Shown here: in pieces, positions 11,624 to 22,708 of the stretch | Numbering within the stretch: the first letter of the stretch is position 1 | Layout of the letters: each line of letters starts with the position of its first letter | Source: Cephalotus follicularis | Lineage: Eukaryota; Streptophyta; Magnoliopsida; Oxalidales; Cephalotaceae | NCBI GenBank assembly: GCA_001972305.1 | Contig: BDDD01000176.1 | Coordinates: 124,001 to 188,000 of the forward strand | Direction: 5' to 3' | Length of the DNA: 64,000 bases | The notes under the pieces: generated by a model | What the model saw: the letters and a program-made list of their open reading frames with translations, nothing else | Database searches by the model: none | Told to the model about the DNA's origin: nothing | Translations under genes and position numbers: made by a program

Positions 11624-12856
11624 GTGGGTGATGAAGAAAATCATGACCTGTATGATAATTTTGGAGAGCTTGACTTTGCTGAAGGAGAGGGAGAAAGGGT
11701 AAATTGTGTAATTCAGCGGGTTCTCTATTCGCCAAAGCAACTTGATACTTCTCAACGTCGCAATATTTTTCGGTCTCATTGTAATATTAATCGAAAAGCT
11801 TGTGATTTAGTTGTAGACAGTGGCAGCTGTGAGAATTTCGTAGCAAAAAAGTTAGTGGAGCATTTGAGCCGCATCCAAACCCGTATTCTATTGGCTGGAT
11901 TAAGAAGGGACCAACGGTAAAGATAACTGAAATCTGTCGTATGACTCTTTCTATTGCTAAACATTACAGTTCAGTTGTGGTTTGTGATGTAGTGGATATG
12001 GATGCTAGTCATGTATTATTGGGTAAACCTTGGCAATATGATGTTGATATTACATATAAAGGCATAGATAATATTTATGTATTTACTTGGGGTGCTCATA
12101 AAATTACCATGGCTATAATATCAAATAAACTCAAAGATCCTACGGTGAGAGGACAGTCTTTTCTAACTATTGTTATAAAGAATTCTGAATTTTTAGTAGA
12201 TGTTGAGGAGGTGCAGGAAGTACATGTACTAGTGGTCAAACCCCCTGTAATTGACGGAGAGAATAAATCAGGTGGAGAAATTCCTGCGCAAGTGGAACCT
12301 TTGCTGGCTGAATTTCATGGAATTGTTACAGATGACCTGCCATATGAGCTTCCACCTATTAGAGACATTCAGCACCACATTGATTTTGTCCCAGGCGCGA
12401 GCTTGCCTAACCTTCCTCATTATCGTATGAGTCTGAAAGAAGGAGAAATACTACGAGACAAGGTTGAAGAGTTGCTACATAAAGGGTTTATTCAAGAAAG
12501 CATGAGCCCTTGTGCTGTTCTGACTTTACTTACGCCAAAGAAAGATGAGAGTTGACGCATGTGTGTTGACAGTCGCGCCATAAATAAAATTATGGTAAAG
12601 TACCGGTTCCCTATTCCACTCCTAGAGGATATGTTAGACATGCTGTCAGGTTCAAAGGTCTTTTCCGATATTGATTTACGCAGTGGGTAACATCAAATTC
12701 GGATTAGGCCTGGGGATGAGTGGAAAATAACATTCAAGACCAAGGAAGGGTTGTATAAGTGGTTGGTTATGCCATTCGAGTGGTCAAATGCATCAAGTAC
12801 CTTTTTGCGACTTATGAATCAGGTATTACGGCCTTTTATTGGTAAATTCGTAGTGG
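11624..12856 (+). pseudogene. pol: Chromovirus protease and N-terminal reverse transcriptase
   Basis: An aspartic protease motif ([12 protein letters not shown]) lies near 11808-11845. The RT part begins with [20 protein letters not shown] near 12350 and includes [12 protein letters not shown] and FSDIDLRSG. It stops at PFIGKFVVV, immediately before the catalytic Y-x-D-D, which is missing because the sequence jumps to the integrase tail. Frame changes near 11620 and 11930 and stops at 12553 and 12688 break it further. It cannot make active enzyme. Confidence 0.85.
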
Positions 12857-13323
12857 TTGATTTGGTTCGTCTCCCTAGAGTGCATGGTGTGAGTATGGCT
12901 GCAGAGACTATGGCAGAACAGACGTAGATAGTTCAAGCAGAGGTCAAGAAGAAGCTGTCTGAGGTAAATGTTAAGTACAAGACAGCCGCAGACAGTCACA
13001 GGTGGGTGAAAGTTTTTAAGGAAGGTGATATGGTTATGGTCTTTTTAAAGAATGAGAGATTTCCTGTGGGTACTTATAATAAATTGAAACCACGAAAATA
13101 TGGTCGACAGAAAATTATGTACAGGATCAATGATAATGCTTATGTTATGGATTTACCAAACTCCTTTGGCATTTCTGCTACTTTTAATGTGGTAGATTTA
13201 TTTGATTATCATGCAGAGAAGCCGTTGTATCCAAACATTAACTTGATGTCGAGTTCTTTTCAGGTAGAGAAGACTGACGTGGTTCAATTAGATGAAGCTT
13301 GGACGGCAGGAACCGCACTTTAA
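12857..13323 (+). pseudogene. pol: Chromovirus integrase C-terminus
   Basis: The sequence resumes in the C-terminal integrase region. [28 protein letters not shown] and [11 protein letters not shown] are the conserved motifs after the catalytic core. The catalytic core itself was deleted. The frame from 13006 runs to 13323 and so overlaps the first 49 bp of the 3' LTR (13275 onward), a trait described for CRM chromoviruses. Confidence 0.82.
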
Positions 13324-13893
13324 GGCCTCGTTTTGACATTTTATTATACTTCAGAATGTTTTTCGTATTTTTATATTTTCGTTATTTTATTTATTTTAAC
13401 TATGTTTATTTGTTTAAGTTGATTTAAGTTTTCTAGTGGTTTAGTTTTTCTCACGAGAGTGTAAATACTGTCTTATGGCTATGATTGTAAGCAGTTTTCA
13501 ATTTTAATAAAATTCAGAATTCTCTCTAAAATTTCTGGTGGATTACTTTATTTTTATGGATTCAAGAATTTCCTTATAGATTCAAGATTTACGTTGAACT
13601 AGAACGAAAATGCAGGTAATTTCATGCTTCAGTTTCGGTTATCGAGGGGGGAATACTAATATTACCGTATAACACATGAAACGAATAACCAAAGACTCGT
13701 AAGAAATCACTCTAACTTTTGTAGATATAGGATTGAACTCTGACTAGCCAACGGTTAAGCACTTATCCCTAATATTATTTTATTAATTGATGCGATATAT
13801 AATATTGTTTCCCTTAAAAAGTACCGAGACTCGTTTTTGATAAATAATAGCTGTAAAAGTGTAGGGACATGTGGTTTCAGGATAGTGACATAC

Positions 13894-14170
13894 CATTATG
13901 TTTGATTGCTTGATGGATGAAGGGCATGGTACGCTGCGCAACATCGTCTGAGAAGTTGATGGGTCTTAACATAGCTTCTTCCATCATTTTGGCATGGTCT
14001 TTCAAGTCTCCATAGAGAAGCCGATAGGGACTGCCACTAAGCCCTTGCTCTCTCAAGCACTTCTCCACCTGCTTTGGCCTCAACCAAACCCAATCTAGTA
14101 CTCTCCATGAACATATTGATATAGCAACTATAGTAATGGATAGTGCAACTGAGGCCACTGATATTTCCAT
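13894..14170 (-). pseudogene. CYP72A: CYP72A pseudogene, exon 1
   Basis: The 277-bp exon starts at the ATG (14168-14170) and ends at a GT donor just below 13894, exactly as in the intact copy (51790-52066). It encodes the membrane anchor and the start of the P450 domain. By eye it differs from the intact copy at about eight residues, and it has no stop. Its own promoter region is preserved. A transcript could give only exons 1 and 2, because the rest of the gene is lost beyond 7829. Confidence 0.93.
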
Positions 14171-14219
14171 TTTCTTGGGTGTATTGTCTTTAGTGAGTTT
14201 GAAGAAGAATGGAGGGCTT

Positions 14220-14245
14220 TATTTATACACGAGAGAGAGAGAGAG
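14220..14245 (-). promoter_or_regulatory. TATA box and CT/GA microsatellite of the CYP72A pseudogene
   Basis: On the minus strand TATAAATA (14220-14227) lies about 50 bp before the ATG, preceded by a (CT)n run (14229-14245). The intact gene has the same arrangement with two more repeat units. The promoter looks intact although the gene is not. Confidence 0.7.
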
Positions 14246-15013
14246 ATAAGAGGTAGCAAGCCATAGAACGATCCTTTTACCCAAATGTCATGCCTTGCCC
14301 CCTAAGAATTGTACCCTTTAAATTTCTAAAATATTCACATCCAACAAAATCTTATTAATTAAAATCATTAAATTTTTTATTTTACAATTTAATTGGTTTA
14401 GAAATCCTAAACATATATGCTCTTCTTGATTGGTTACTTAGCAGTCCTGATTGGGCAGCTTGTAGATAAAAATATGTATTCCAAGTCCAACAGCGTGTAG
14501 ATGTAGCATCGGGCTTGTCTCTCACGTCTGCTTTTGTAGTTTTTTATTCTTAAGGTTTTTGTAGATTTTTTTTCTCTTAAATAATGTCAAATAATTTTTT
14601 TTCGTGTAAGACAATAGTTGATATTTCTAGATGAGTGATATTAATATCGAAAATTAATTTTTCATTTAAACTATAACACAGAAAAACATTTGATAATTTA
14701 TTATTATATAATTAACATAATTAAGCTATTATGTAAAAGGTATACAAAATAAAATAAAAAAAACAAAAATACTCAATAAAGTTTTCAACTTCTATCATTT
14801 TAGTTTTTTGTATTCCCAAGTTTACTAAAAACCCACTTATCGATTAATCCAGCTAATCTTATACTCGGATTTTTTTTATCCAAAAGAATGATTAAAAGTC
14901 CAATCAATCGAAAGATTCTTAAATGTATATAATCTATAAATAATATCAATAATAAGAATTTATATAAGGCAAAAATATTATAAATTATTGACATATTCAT
15001 AATAGTCATCAGC
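14246..15013. other. Upstream flank of the CYP72A pseudogene
   Basis: AT-rich sequence without a supported gene. It aligns in order to three separated pieces beside the intact gene: about 52147-52360, about 53358-53543, and 61224-61487 followed by 63487-63540. This shows the pre-insertion order of the duplicated flank. Confidence 0.75.
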
Positions 15014-15146
15014 ATGGGTTCTTTGGTCTTCTCTACGTAAAAGAAACAAACAAACTATCGAAAGTCCAAGAGTTTTTACTTCCGACGACCCAAAGTGAGT
15101 TTATGGTGAATTGGTCGATCCCCACAATGTTTTTCTTGGAGTATTT
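15014..15146 (-). repeat. Truncated Tat LTR, left piece, interrupted by Tat element 1
   Basis: From about 15014 the sequence aligns to the LTRs of the reverse Tat derivative at 61493-63481 (shared phrases GTCCAAGAGTTTT and ATTGTTTTTCTTGGAGTAT). It continues at 26682 after Tat element 1, so element 1 landed inside an older LTR of opposite orientation. The LTR end nearest the P450 flank is missing. Confidence 0.65.
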
Positions 15147-15151
15147 ATAGG

Positions 15152-16061
15152 TGATATGAGAAAAAATCTATTTATACAACAAGGACACGTGTCCCACGTA
15201 GACACAGCCAGCTGTCCAAGGACCTTGAAGTTTACGCAGACTCTAGTCAGAGGAAGCTTAACATTACCGATCAGAGAAGTCAGTGAGGGGAATCTGTTTT
15301 AAACGCCCAAGCCGAGGATCTCACGTATGGCAGAGGACTTAGCGTCATTACACCAGTGCAGAGGACCTCCTCTCTCTGGAGGGCTTCACCCTCATACTGG
15401 GCAGAGGATGCCCACGACCTCAACAGTGCCGAGTACCTCCCCATCATCTATTTTAAAGATGATCTCCTCGGCACTCAACAGTCAAGCCGAGGACACAGCG
15501 CCCCAAGCACAAGTTTCCGGACATGCTCTAGGCGAGGAAGACCTTGGGGCAATCCGGGAATCCAAGGACCTCACTTGTCTTAGTCCTCCTCTTCCTCTGC
15601 CGCATGATCCCCTTGATTTCAGCCTTCATTCAAGGAGGCAATCTCTACACAAATGGAAAGCAAATATATGGTGCGCACCAAATAGGAAATGCACCACCAA
15701 ACTAGGCGGAGATGAAGAGAAATGACTGAGATCCTCGGCATTTCCCTAGGGACAGCTCACACCTCCACTTTACACGCTCCAACAGTTACAAACAACACCT
15801 ATAAATACTAGTTCAATAGTCAGAACAAAGGTCAGCCATTTTTTTACATATGAAATAACCTTGTATCCTCTGTGCATTGTCTAACTTGAGCGTCGGAGTA
15901 TCCCCGGGAGAACAACCTCCTGGACCTTCAACCAGTTTGTTACTGTGTGCAGGGATTTTTGGTCGTCAACTTCTTCTCAGGCATATCAAACAAGCGTTTC
16001 TCTTAACAAATAAAAGTCCTCCACGTAGGATACTGTTGAGAGAAGGATTTCTGCATCAACA
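15152..16061 (+). repeat. 5' LTR of Tat element 1
   Basis: It starts TGATATGAG and ends GCATCAACA, directly before the primer-binding site. It carries the perfect 12-bp palindrome GGACACGTGTCC (15183-15194), several GAGGACCTCC phrases and a TATA box CCTATAAATA (15798-15807) that should start the genomic RNA. Confidence 0.95.
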
Positions 16062-16063
16062 GT

Positions 16064-16080
16064 TGGCGCCGTCTGTGGGA
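16064..16080 (+). promoter_or_regulatory. Primer-binding site of Tat element 1
   Basis: TGGCGCCGTCTGTGGGA lies 2 nt after the 5' LTR. The first nine bases fit the 3' end of tRNA-Asp and the rest diverges, so the primer tRNA is not certain. The same site is present in Tat element 2 and, slightly altered, in the reverse derivative near 62980. Confidence 0.8.
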
Positions 16081-16106
16081 AACGCAGCAAAAAGTCATTA
16101 GAAAAC

Positions 16107-19100
16107 ATGCCTCCGAGAAGAAACATCAACAGCTCTGACCTTGCCGGCAGCCGACAAGAAGTCCCACCAACCGAGACCGGTCAGGTGGCTGCTCCAGAGC
16201 AGGCTCTCGTCACTGGCGAGCAGTTCAGTCAATTGCTCCAGGGTATGGAGCGCCTCACAGACTTGTTGGTCACCAGTTTGGCCAACCAAAATCAGGTTGG
16301 ACCCGCCCAACCAGTGGTCCGAGGATGTAGCGGGCCATCCAGGCAAGAGGTGGAGACAAGGCACCCCAGAGGTGCCAGGCGAAACCCGCCAAGGGACAGA
16401 CAGCTCCCCAGGCGGTCAGGGGTTGATATACCCTTGAGGAGAAGAGATGGGATTAATACATCCCAGAGAATTGAATCCTCAACTGCGAGGGACCACAACA
16501 ACGGTCCTCAGCCTCAGCAGCAAGAGCGAGTTCCCATGGAGCTGGACAGATAGGAGCTCGCCGAGGAGGCTCAGGCGCAATCCCATGCACCGAGAAGGGC
16601 AGAAACGATGCGTGGAAGCAGGACTGACCTCCCAGCCACACTAGCTGGGCAGTCACAGGTTTCTAGCAGAGCTAGGAACATTGAGGATGTGGAGCAAGCA
16701 ATGAATAGAAAGCTTGCTGAGTTTGAGGGAAGGCTTCGAGGAACAGAACAGCAGAGAGGAAACTTGCCAGAGGTGCGCAACATCAGCGCACATCCCTTTA
16801 CAGCCGAGATCATGGCTGAGCAAATCCCTAGCGGATTTCGTTTCCCAAGCCTTGACAAGTACGATGGGACTACGGATCCCATCCAGCATGTGCGCACTTA
16901 TAATCACGCCATGTGGATGTACCAGGCCTCGGATGCTATCCTTTGCCGAGGATTCCCAGCAACCTTGACTGGAGCTACTCAGTCATGGTATTTCACCTTG
17001 GCCAAGGACTTGGTGGAGAATTTCGATCAGTTTACAGAACTGTTCGCAACAAAATTTATCAACAGCGCCACGCAGAGGAGGAACTCTAGCCATCTGATCA
17101 CCGTGGTGCAGGGCAGAGATGAGACACTGAGGGATTACCTCACTAGATTCAACAAGGAATCTCTCACGGTGAAAAATCTGGACCCATCCTTTGCCCTGGC
17201 AGCTCTGAACAGCGGGCTGAGGAGCAATTCGACCTTCACCTTTTCTCTTTTGAAGAAACCGGCGCTGGATATGGCGGACCTGCTGAGGAGAGCAGAGGGA
17301 TATATCAACGCCGAGGAGGAGATGACGGCCAGGAAACAAAAGACATCCTGGACCAGCCATCAGGAGGAGAGAGGGGAGCATTCACGAAATGCTCATGGGA
17401 AGAAGGAGAATAGGAAGGAGAGGTCTGAACTGTCCAGAGAAGACCTGAGACATAAACTCTCCAGACGAGAGAGTTCATCTGGGAGAGGGGCCCCAATACC
17501 ATACTACAACAACTACGCCCCCCTCCTGGACACACGCACCAGGATACTTGCCGTAGAGAAGGACAAGGTCCCTTTTCAGTGGCCTGAGAAGTTGAGGTCC
17601 CCAGCAGATAAGAGGGACGTGGAAAAATACTGCCGGTACCATCGTGACCATGGACACGATACCGAGGAGTGCAGGCAGCTGAAGAATCAGATTGAGGACC
17701 TGATTCGGAAGGGACATCTGCGCAAGTATGTGGACAGAGATGTCCCGCAGGGAAGAAGGGAGCAGAGAAGAGAAGAGGCTCCTCGACAACAAGAGGAGCA
17801 GCAGCAGCAACCCAGAGGTGTCATCCACACCATCTCTGGGGGGGTTACATCTGGTGGCGACCACAAAAACGCAAGGAAAGCCTACGGGAGAAAGTCCCTT
17901 GCTGTGCAACAAGTGCATCACAGCAAAAGGCTGAAAACTGGTGGAGATGAAGATGTGATAACCTTCTCGGAGGCGGACTACGAGGGAGTACGTCTCCCTC
18001 ATGACGATCCAGTGGTGGTAACTCTTATGGTGGAGCTCTTCACCATGAAGAGGGTCCTTATAGATAGTGGAAGCTCGGCCAACATCCTGTATAAACATGC
18101 TTTTGACCAACTAAGGATACCGGCCGACCAGCTGAAGCCCGTGAAGACCCCACTGGTCGGCTTTGCAGGTGAGATGGTCCATCCTCTGGGATCCATCAAC
18201 CTGTCCGTGGTTGCAGGCATGGCCCCACATCAAACTCAGGTAGAGATGACATTCCTGGTGGTGGACACACCCAGCCCTTACAATGCCATAATAGGCCGGC
18301 CAGGTCTGAACTTATTGGAGGCCATAGTGTCTACGAGACACTTGTTGGTAAAGTTCCCAACGAGGTTTGGCGTGGGGGAAGTCAGAGGAGACCAACAGGC
18401 GGCAAGGCAGTGCTACCGGACTGCCATCTCGGATAAGGGGAAGGACAAGGTACTCCCCATAGCGAACGTGGAGCTCAGAGGAGACATGGAACCCAAGCAT
18501 CCACAGCCTGTTGAGGACGTGGTCCAAGTGCCCTTGGAAGAGGGCAATACAGAAAAAGTATTCCAAGTTGGCTCACAGCTTGGAGAGGTGGAGAAGGAGG
18601 AATTGATGACATTTCTCCGAAGTAACAGAGATGTGTTTGCCTGGTCGACAGAGGAGGTCCCTGGGATCAACCCAGACGACATGGTCCACAAGCTTAGCGT
18701 GGACCCAGCAAGGCCTCCGACCAGGCAAAAGAAGAGGAACGTTGGTCCTGAGAGGCAGCAGGCAATAGCCGAGGAAGTGAATAAGCTATTGCAAGTAGGG
18801 TTTATAAGGGAAGTGCACTACTCAGACTGGCTGGCAAACCCAGTCCTAGTTAAAAAAGCAAATGGCAAGTGGAGAATGTGCATTGACTTCACGGACCTCA
18901 ACAAAGCTTGTCCCAAGGATCACTTCCCTCTCCCAAAGATAGATCAGTTGGTGGATGCAACCTCGGGCTACAGAATGCTAAGTTTTTTGGATGCCTACCC
19001 GGGATACAATCAAATCCCTATGTATGGGCCAGACGAGAACAAAACGGCATTCATCACAGACCGAGGAATGTATTGCTACAAGGTTATGCCCTTTGGCCTG

Positions 19101-21734
19101 AAGAATGCAGGAGCCACCTACCAACGTCTGGTGAACAGAATCTTTAAGCCTCGGATTGGGAAGAATATGGAGGTCTACATTGACGACATGCTCGTCAAGA
19201 CCCCAGCCAGGAGCCCCCACATAAAAGACTTGGTAGAGACGTTTGAGGTGCTGAGAAGATATAACATGAAGCTCAATCCGTCGAAGTGCACATTCAGGGT
19301 CACCTCTGGCAAGTTCCTCGGATTCATGGTCTCCAGCAGAGGAATAGAGGCCAATCCAGAGAAGATCTCGGCCATTCAGAGCATGAGGCCTCCTCAAACC
19401 ATCAGGGATGTTCAAAAGCTAAATGGGAAGATTGCAGCCCTGAGTAGGTTTGTATCGAAGTCAGTAGAGAAGTGCCTTCCTTTCTTCAAGGTACTCAGAG
19501 ATCCCAAGGGATTCTCATGGTCAGACGAATGTCAAGCAGCCTTCAACAAGTTGAAGGAATACCTGTCTTCCCCTCTTTTGATCTCAAAACCTTTGGATGG
19601 GGAAGACTTGTATTTGTACCTTGCGGCCACCTCGGGCGTAGTGAGTGCAGTGCTTGTCAGGGAGGAGGAGAAAGTACAAAAGCCAGTGTATTACATAAGC
19701 AAGGCTTTGAACGATGCTGAGGGGAGGTACCCAGAGGTGGAGAAGTTCGCTTATGCTCTTATCGTCTCGGCCAGAAAACTAAGGCCATATTTCCAAGCCC
19801 ATACAATCAAGGTTCTGACTGACAAACCACTCAAGCAAGTTTTGACGAAGCCTGACACCTCAGGCAGGTTAGTCAAGTGGTCAGTTGAACTGGGCGAGTA
19901 TGATGTAAAGTTTGAAGCCAGACCAGCAATTAAGTCACAGGTCCTGGCCGACTTCGTTGGAGATAATACACCTACGGAGTGTATGGAGGAGGACCCTTCC
20001 GAGAGCGAGAAGGGAATTTGGAAGTTATCTGTGGATGGATCGTCCTGCCTCACTGGCAGTGGAGCAGGACTAGTGTTAACATGTCCAGACGGGTGGACGT
20101 TGGAATATGCTCTGAGGTTCAAGTTTAAAGCTACAAACAACGAGGCTGAGTAGGAAGCTCTGATAGCAGGACTGACAATCGCGAAGCACTTGGAGGTAAA
20201 AAAGATTGAAGCTTCCAGTGATTCTCAGCTAGTGGTTGGTCTGACAAACGGAGAGTATGAAGCCCGAGAAGACTCTATGGCGAAATACTTGACCCATTTT
20301 CAGAGTGTGAAGAAAGCCTTTGAGGATTTAAGGATCGTGAAAGTTCCCAGAGTAGACAACGCCCGAGCAGACCAGTTATCGAAACTAGCAACGACAGAGG
20401 AGGTAGAGAAAAATCAAACCGTGCTAGTGGACTACCTGGAAAGACCCACCATCTCTGAAGTAGATGTGATGGACATAGATACACCTGAGGAGTCAAACTG
20501 GATTACTCCATTTATCAATTGGCTGAGGAACGGGATCCTACCCGAGGACCCAGTGGAAGCAAGGAAAGTAGTGTACAGGGCGAACCGGTTTCAGTTCCGA
20601 GATGGGATCATCTATAAAAGGTCTTTTTCTTTTCCTTGGCTGAGGTGCTTGTCTCCCTTAGAGGCAGACTATGCTCTAAGGGAAGTCCATGAAGGCATTT
20701 GTGGTAACCACACTGGGGGCAGAACTTTGTCCCATAAGCTGTTGAGACAAGGCTACTACTGGCCGACGATGCATCAAGACGCCATTGACTTGGTAAGAAA
20801 GTGTGAAAAGTGTCAGAGGAACGCTAACATAAGCAGAAGACCTTCTCAGCCTCTGACATCCATCACGGCCCCATGGCCCTTTGCACAATGGGGAATGGAC
20901 TTCGTCGGACCGCTACCCATGGCGACTGGGCAGAGAAAGTTTCTCATTGTAGCAATGGATTATTTTACCAAGTGGGTAGAAGCAGAGCCTTTGGATACCA
21001 TAACCGAGAAGAACACTGAAAGTTTCGTATGGAAATCCATCATCTGTAGATTCGGAGTCCTAAGGACAATAGTCTCAGATAATGGAAAACAATTCGATTG
21101 TCAAGCCTTCCGTGATTTTTGCAAAGAGTGGAGGATAGTGCACAGGCTTGCTTCAGTAGCATACCCCCAGAGCAACGGCCAAGCCGAGGTGATCAACAGA
21201 GAAATCATCTCGGGTTTAAAGAAGCGCCTTGAAGACAGCAAAGGAAGATGGACAGAAGAGTTACCAAGCGTACTATGGGCATACAGAACCACTCCTCGGA
21301 CCACAACTGGTGAGTCCCCATACAGCCTTTGTTTTGGGACTGAAGCTATGATACCGGTGGAGATTGGTGTACAGTCACCAAGGGTTGTGCATTTCACTGA
21401 AGATAACAATGAAGATGGGCTGAGATGCCTTCTCGACTTGGTAGAAGAGCTCAGAGATAAAACCGCTATCAGAGTAGCAGCCTACCAGCAGAGGGTGAGC
21501 CGTTATTATAACAAAAGGGTAAGCCCCAGACCATTAAGGCAAGGAGATCTAGTCCTACGCAACTCTGTCATTGCAGACCCAATTGGTACCAGAGGAAAAC
21601 TAGCCCCAGCCTGGGAAGGACCATACAAAATCAAGAGAGTCCTCCGCCTAGGAACATTCAAACTTGAAACTCTGGGAGGTAGGGAGATAGCCAGAGTTTG
21701 GAATGCCGAGCATCTGAGGAAGTACTACAAGTGA
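16107..21734 (+). pseudogene. gag-pol: Tat element 1 gag-pol polyprotein with two in-frame stops
   Basis: One frame of 1876 codons starts at the ATG after the primer site and is broken only by TAG at codon 149 (16551-16553) and codon 1349 (20151-20153). Order: Gag with a CCHC-like CRYHRDHGHDTEEC; protease with DSG at 653-655; RT with YIDD at 1024-1027; RNase H; a second, archaeal-like RNase H starting near VDGSS (Asp1310); integrase with its HHCC finger (His1528 to Cys1569). The integrase catalytic residues Asp1598, Asp1658 and Glu1694 show exact DD35E spacing. The codon-1349 stop is a Trp or Tyr position by comparison with Tat element 2. Everything else looks intact, so the loss is recent. 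Confidence 0.95.
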
Positions 21735-21929
21735 TTGTAAGTTGTAAAAATTCAAAGAAGAAATAAAGTTAAATTTTTTCTTCAAAAAGTTCATTCAATG
21801 TCATAGTTCCATGTTTGTAAGGGACCGGATGCCCAATGTTCATGTCCTTAAACCTCTGAACAGCCACCTTCAACTCCCTCAGCAGAGAACAAACATCAGT
21901 CGAGGTCTAGAACAGACTAAGGACTAACA

Positions 21930-22100
21930 AAGACTCTTTTCGAGGAGCAACGAAGACTCCTTCAGAGGAGAAAATAAGACTCCTTCCGAGGAGCAATCCA
22001 TACTCCTTCCGAGGAGCCAAAAAGACTCCTTCAGAGGAGCACTCAAAACCGTGCGTACAAAAGACTTCCAAGGAAGCAATAAGACTCCCAAGGGAGCAAA
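21930..22100. repeat. Array of seven small hairpins in the Tat element 1 spacer
   Basis: Units of about 22-25 bp have the form GACTCCTTCCGAGGAGCAA: a stem of about 4-5 bp around a 4-nt loop. Stem types are CTCCT/AGGAG (four units), CTTC/GAAG and CTCC/GGAG, plus one weaker unit (CTCTTTTCGAGGAG). The array lies about 200 bp after the pol stop and about 600 bp before the end of the converging antisense gene, so either transcript could carry it as 3' untranslated RNA. Confidence 0.78.
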
Positions 22101-22708
22101 CGCTGGTCGGCAAAACCATGGGAACTTGACCGCCCAGACCTAAAATCGTGTCTTGAGAGACGAATCCATGGGAACTCGCAACGATCAAGCTCGTCGGACT
22201 TAGCACTTTGATACAAGTGTCCCTACGAGGACTGCAAGCTCAGTCGGCCTGTCCTAAAACTATTAGGTCAGACGATATTCTGCTCGGCAAACCCATAGGA
22301 ACTTGTCCAAGTAGACCAAGACCTTAGTCTACAAACACAACAGAACTCATAAAGACTAAGTTAAAATTGCTTAAGTGCTTTTGAAATAAAGCGTCCTACG
22401 AGGACTACTAAACATAAGTAAGCACATTTACGAGAAGACAACAACTCGGCCTAAGTTAAAGTTCCTAAGGGAATGGTAAACTCATGGGCAGAGGTTAAGT
22501 ACATGATTAAAGAAGTTTGTGATTTGTTATAGAATTCCTAAGGGAATTGAGAATATACAAGTACAAAGTACCAACATGTCAGCTCACATTACAGAAAGTA
22601 AAAGCGGAGAATACGAGATGCAAAAAGTTGTACTTTTATTCACTTTGAAAATTTGTACAAGTACATCAAGTGAAACTATTACAAGGCAACAAAAAAAACT
22701 AAACTAAA
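22101..22708. other. Noncoding spacer between gag-pol and antisense gene
   Basis: No gene is supported. The spacer repeats the phrase CCATGGGAACT or CCATAGGAACT three times and is conserved in order in Tat element 2 (about 41874-42450), although neither copy keeps an ORF. Conservation without coding suggests a 3' UTR or a packaging or replication function. Confidence 0.6.

Larger units (their letters stand above)
9996..13631 (+). mobile_element. Internally deleted Ty3/Gypsy chromovirus in the P450 intron
   Basis: The 5' LTR is 9996-10356 and the 3' LTR 13275-13631, both starting TGACG-GGTTCAATTAGA. The target duplication is GTTTC (9991-9995 and 13632-13636). A primer-binding site complementary to initiator tRNA-Met lies at 10370-10380. 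The internal region keeps gag, protease, the first half of RT and the end of integrase; about 2 kb between is gone. The short LTRs and the integrase C-terminus running into the 3' LTR resemble CRM-type chromoviruses, but the lineage is not certain. Confidence 0.88.
8339..13893 (-). other. Intron 1 of the CYP72A pseudogene, expanded by two insertions
   Basis: The pieces 8339-8969, 9859-9995 and 13632-13893 align to intron 1 of the intact gene (50741-51789). The gaps in the alignment are exactly the solo LTR 8970-9858 and the chromovirus 9996-13631, each with a perfect target duplication. The intron thus grew from about 1.05 kb to 5.6 kb. A stretch near 9920-9970 is present here but missing from the intact copy. 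Confidence 0.85.

Noticed and set aside
17475-18110. Minus-strand 211-codon ORF, and a longer one at 30296-31147
   Set aside because: Mirror frames of the Tat gag and protease coding sequence.
21930-22100. CRISPR-like repeat array
   Set aside because: The repeats are short, unequal and without unique spacers of constant length, and the setting is a plant retrotransposon.
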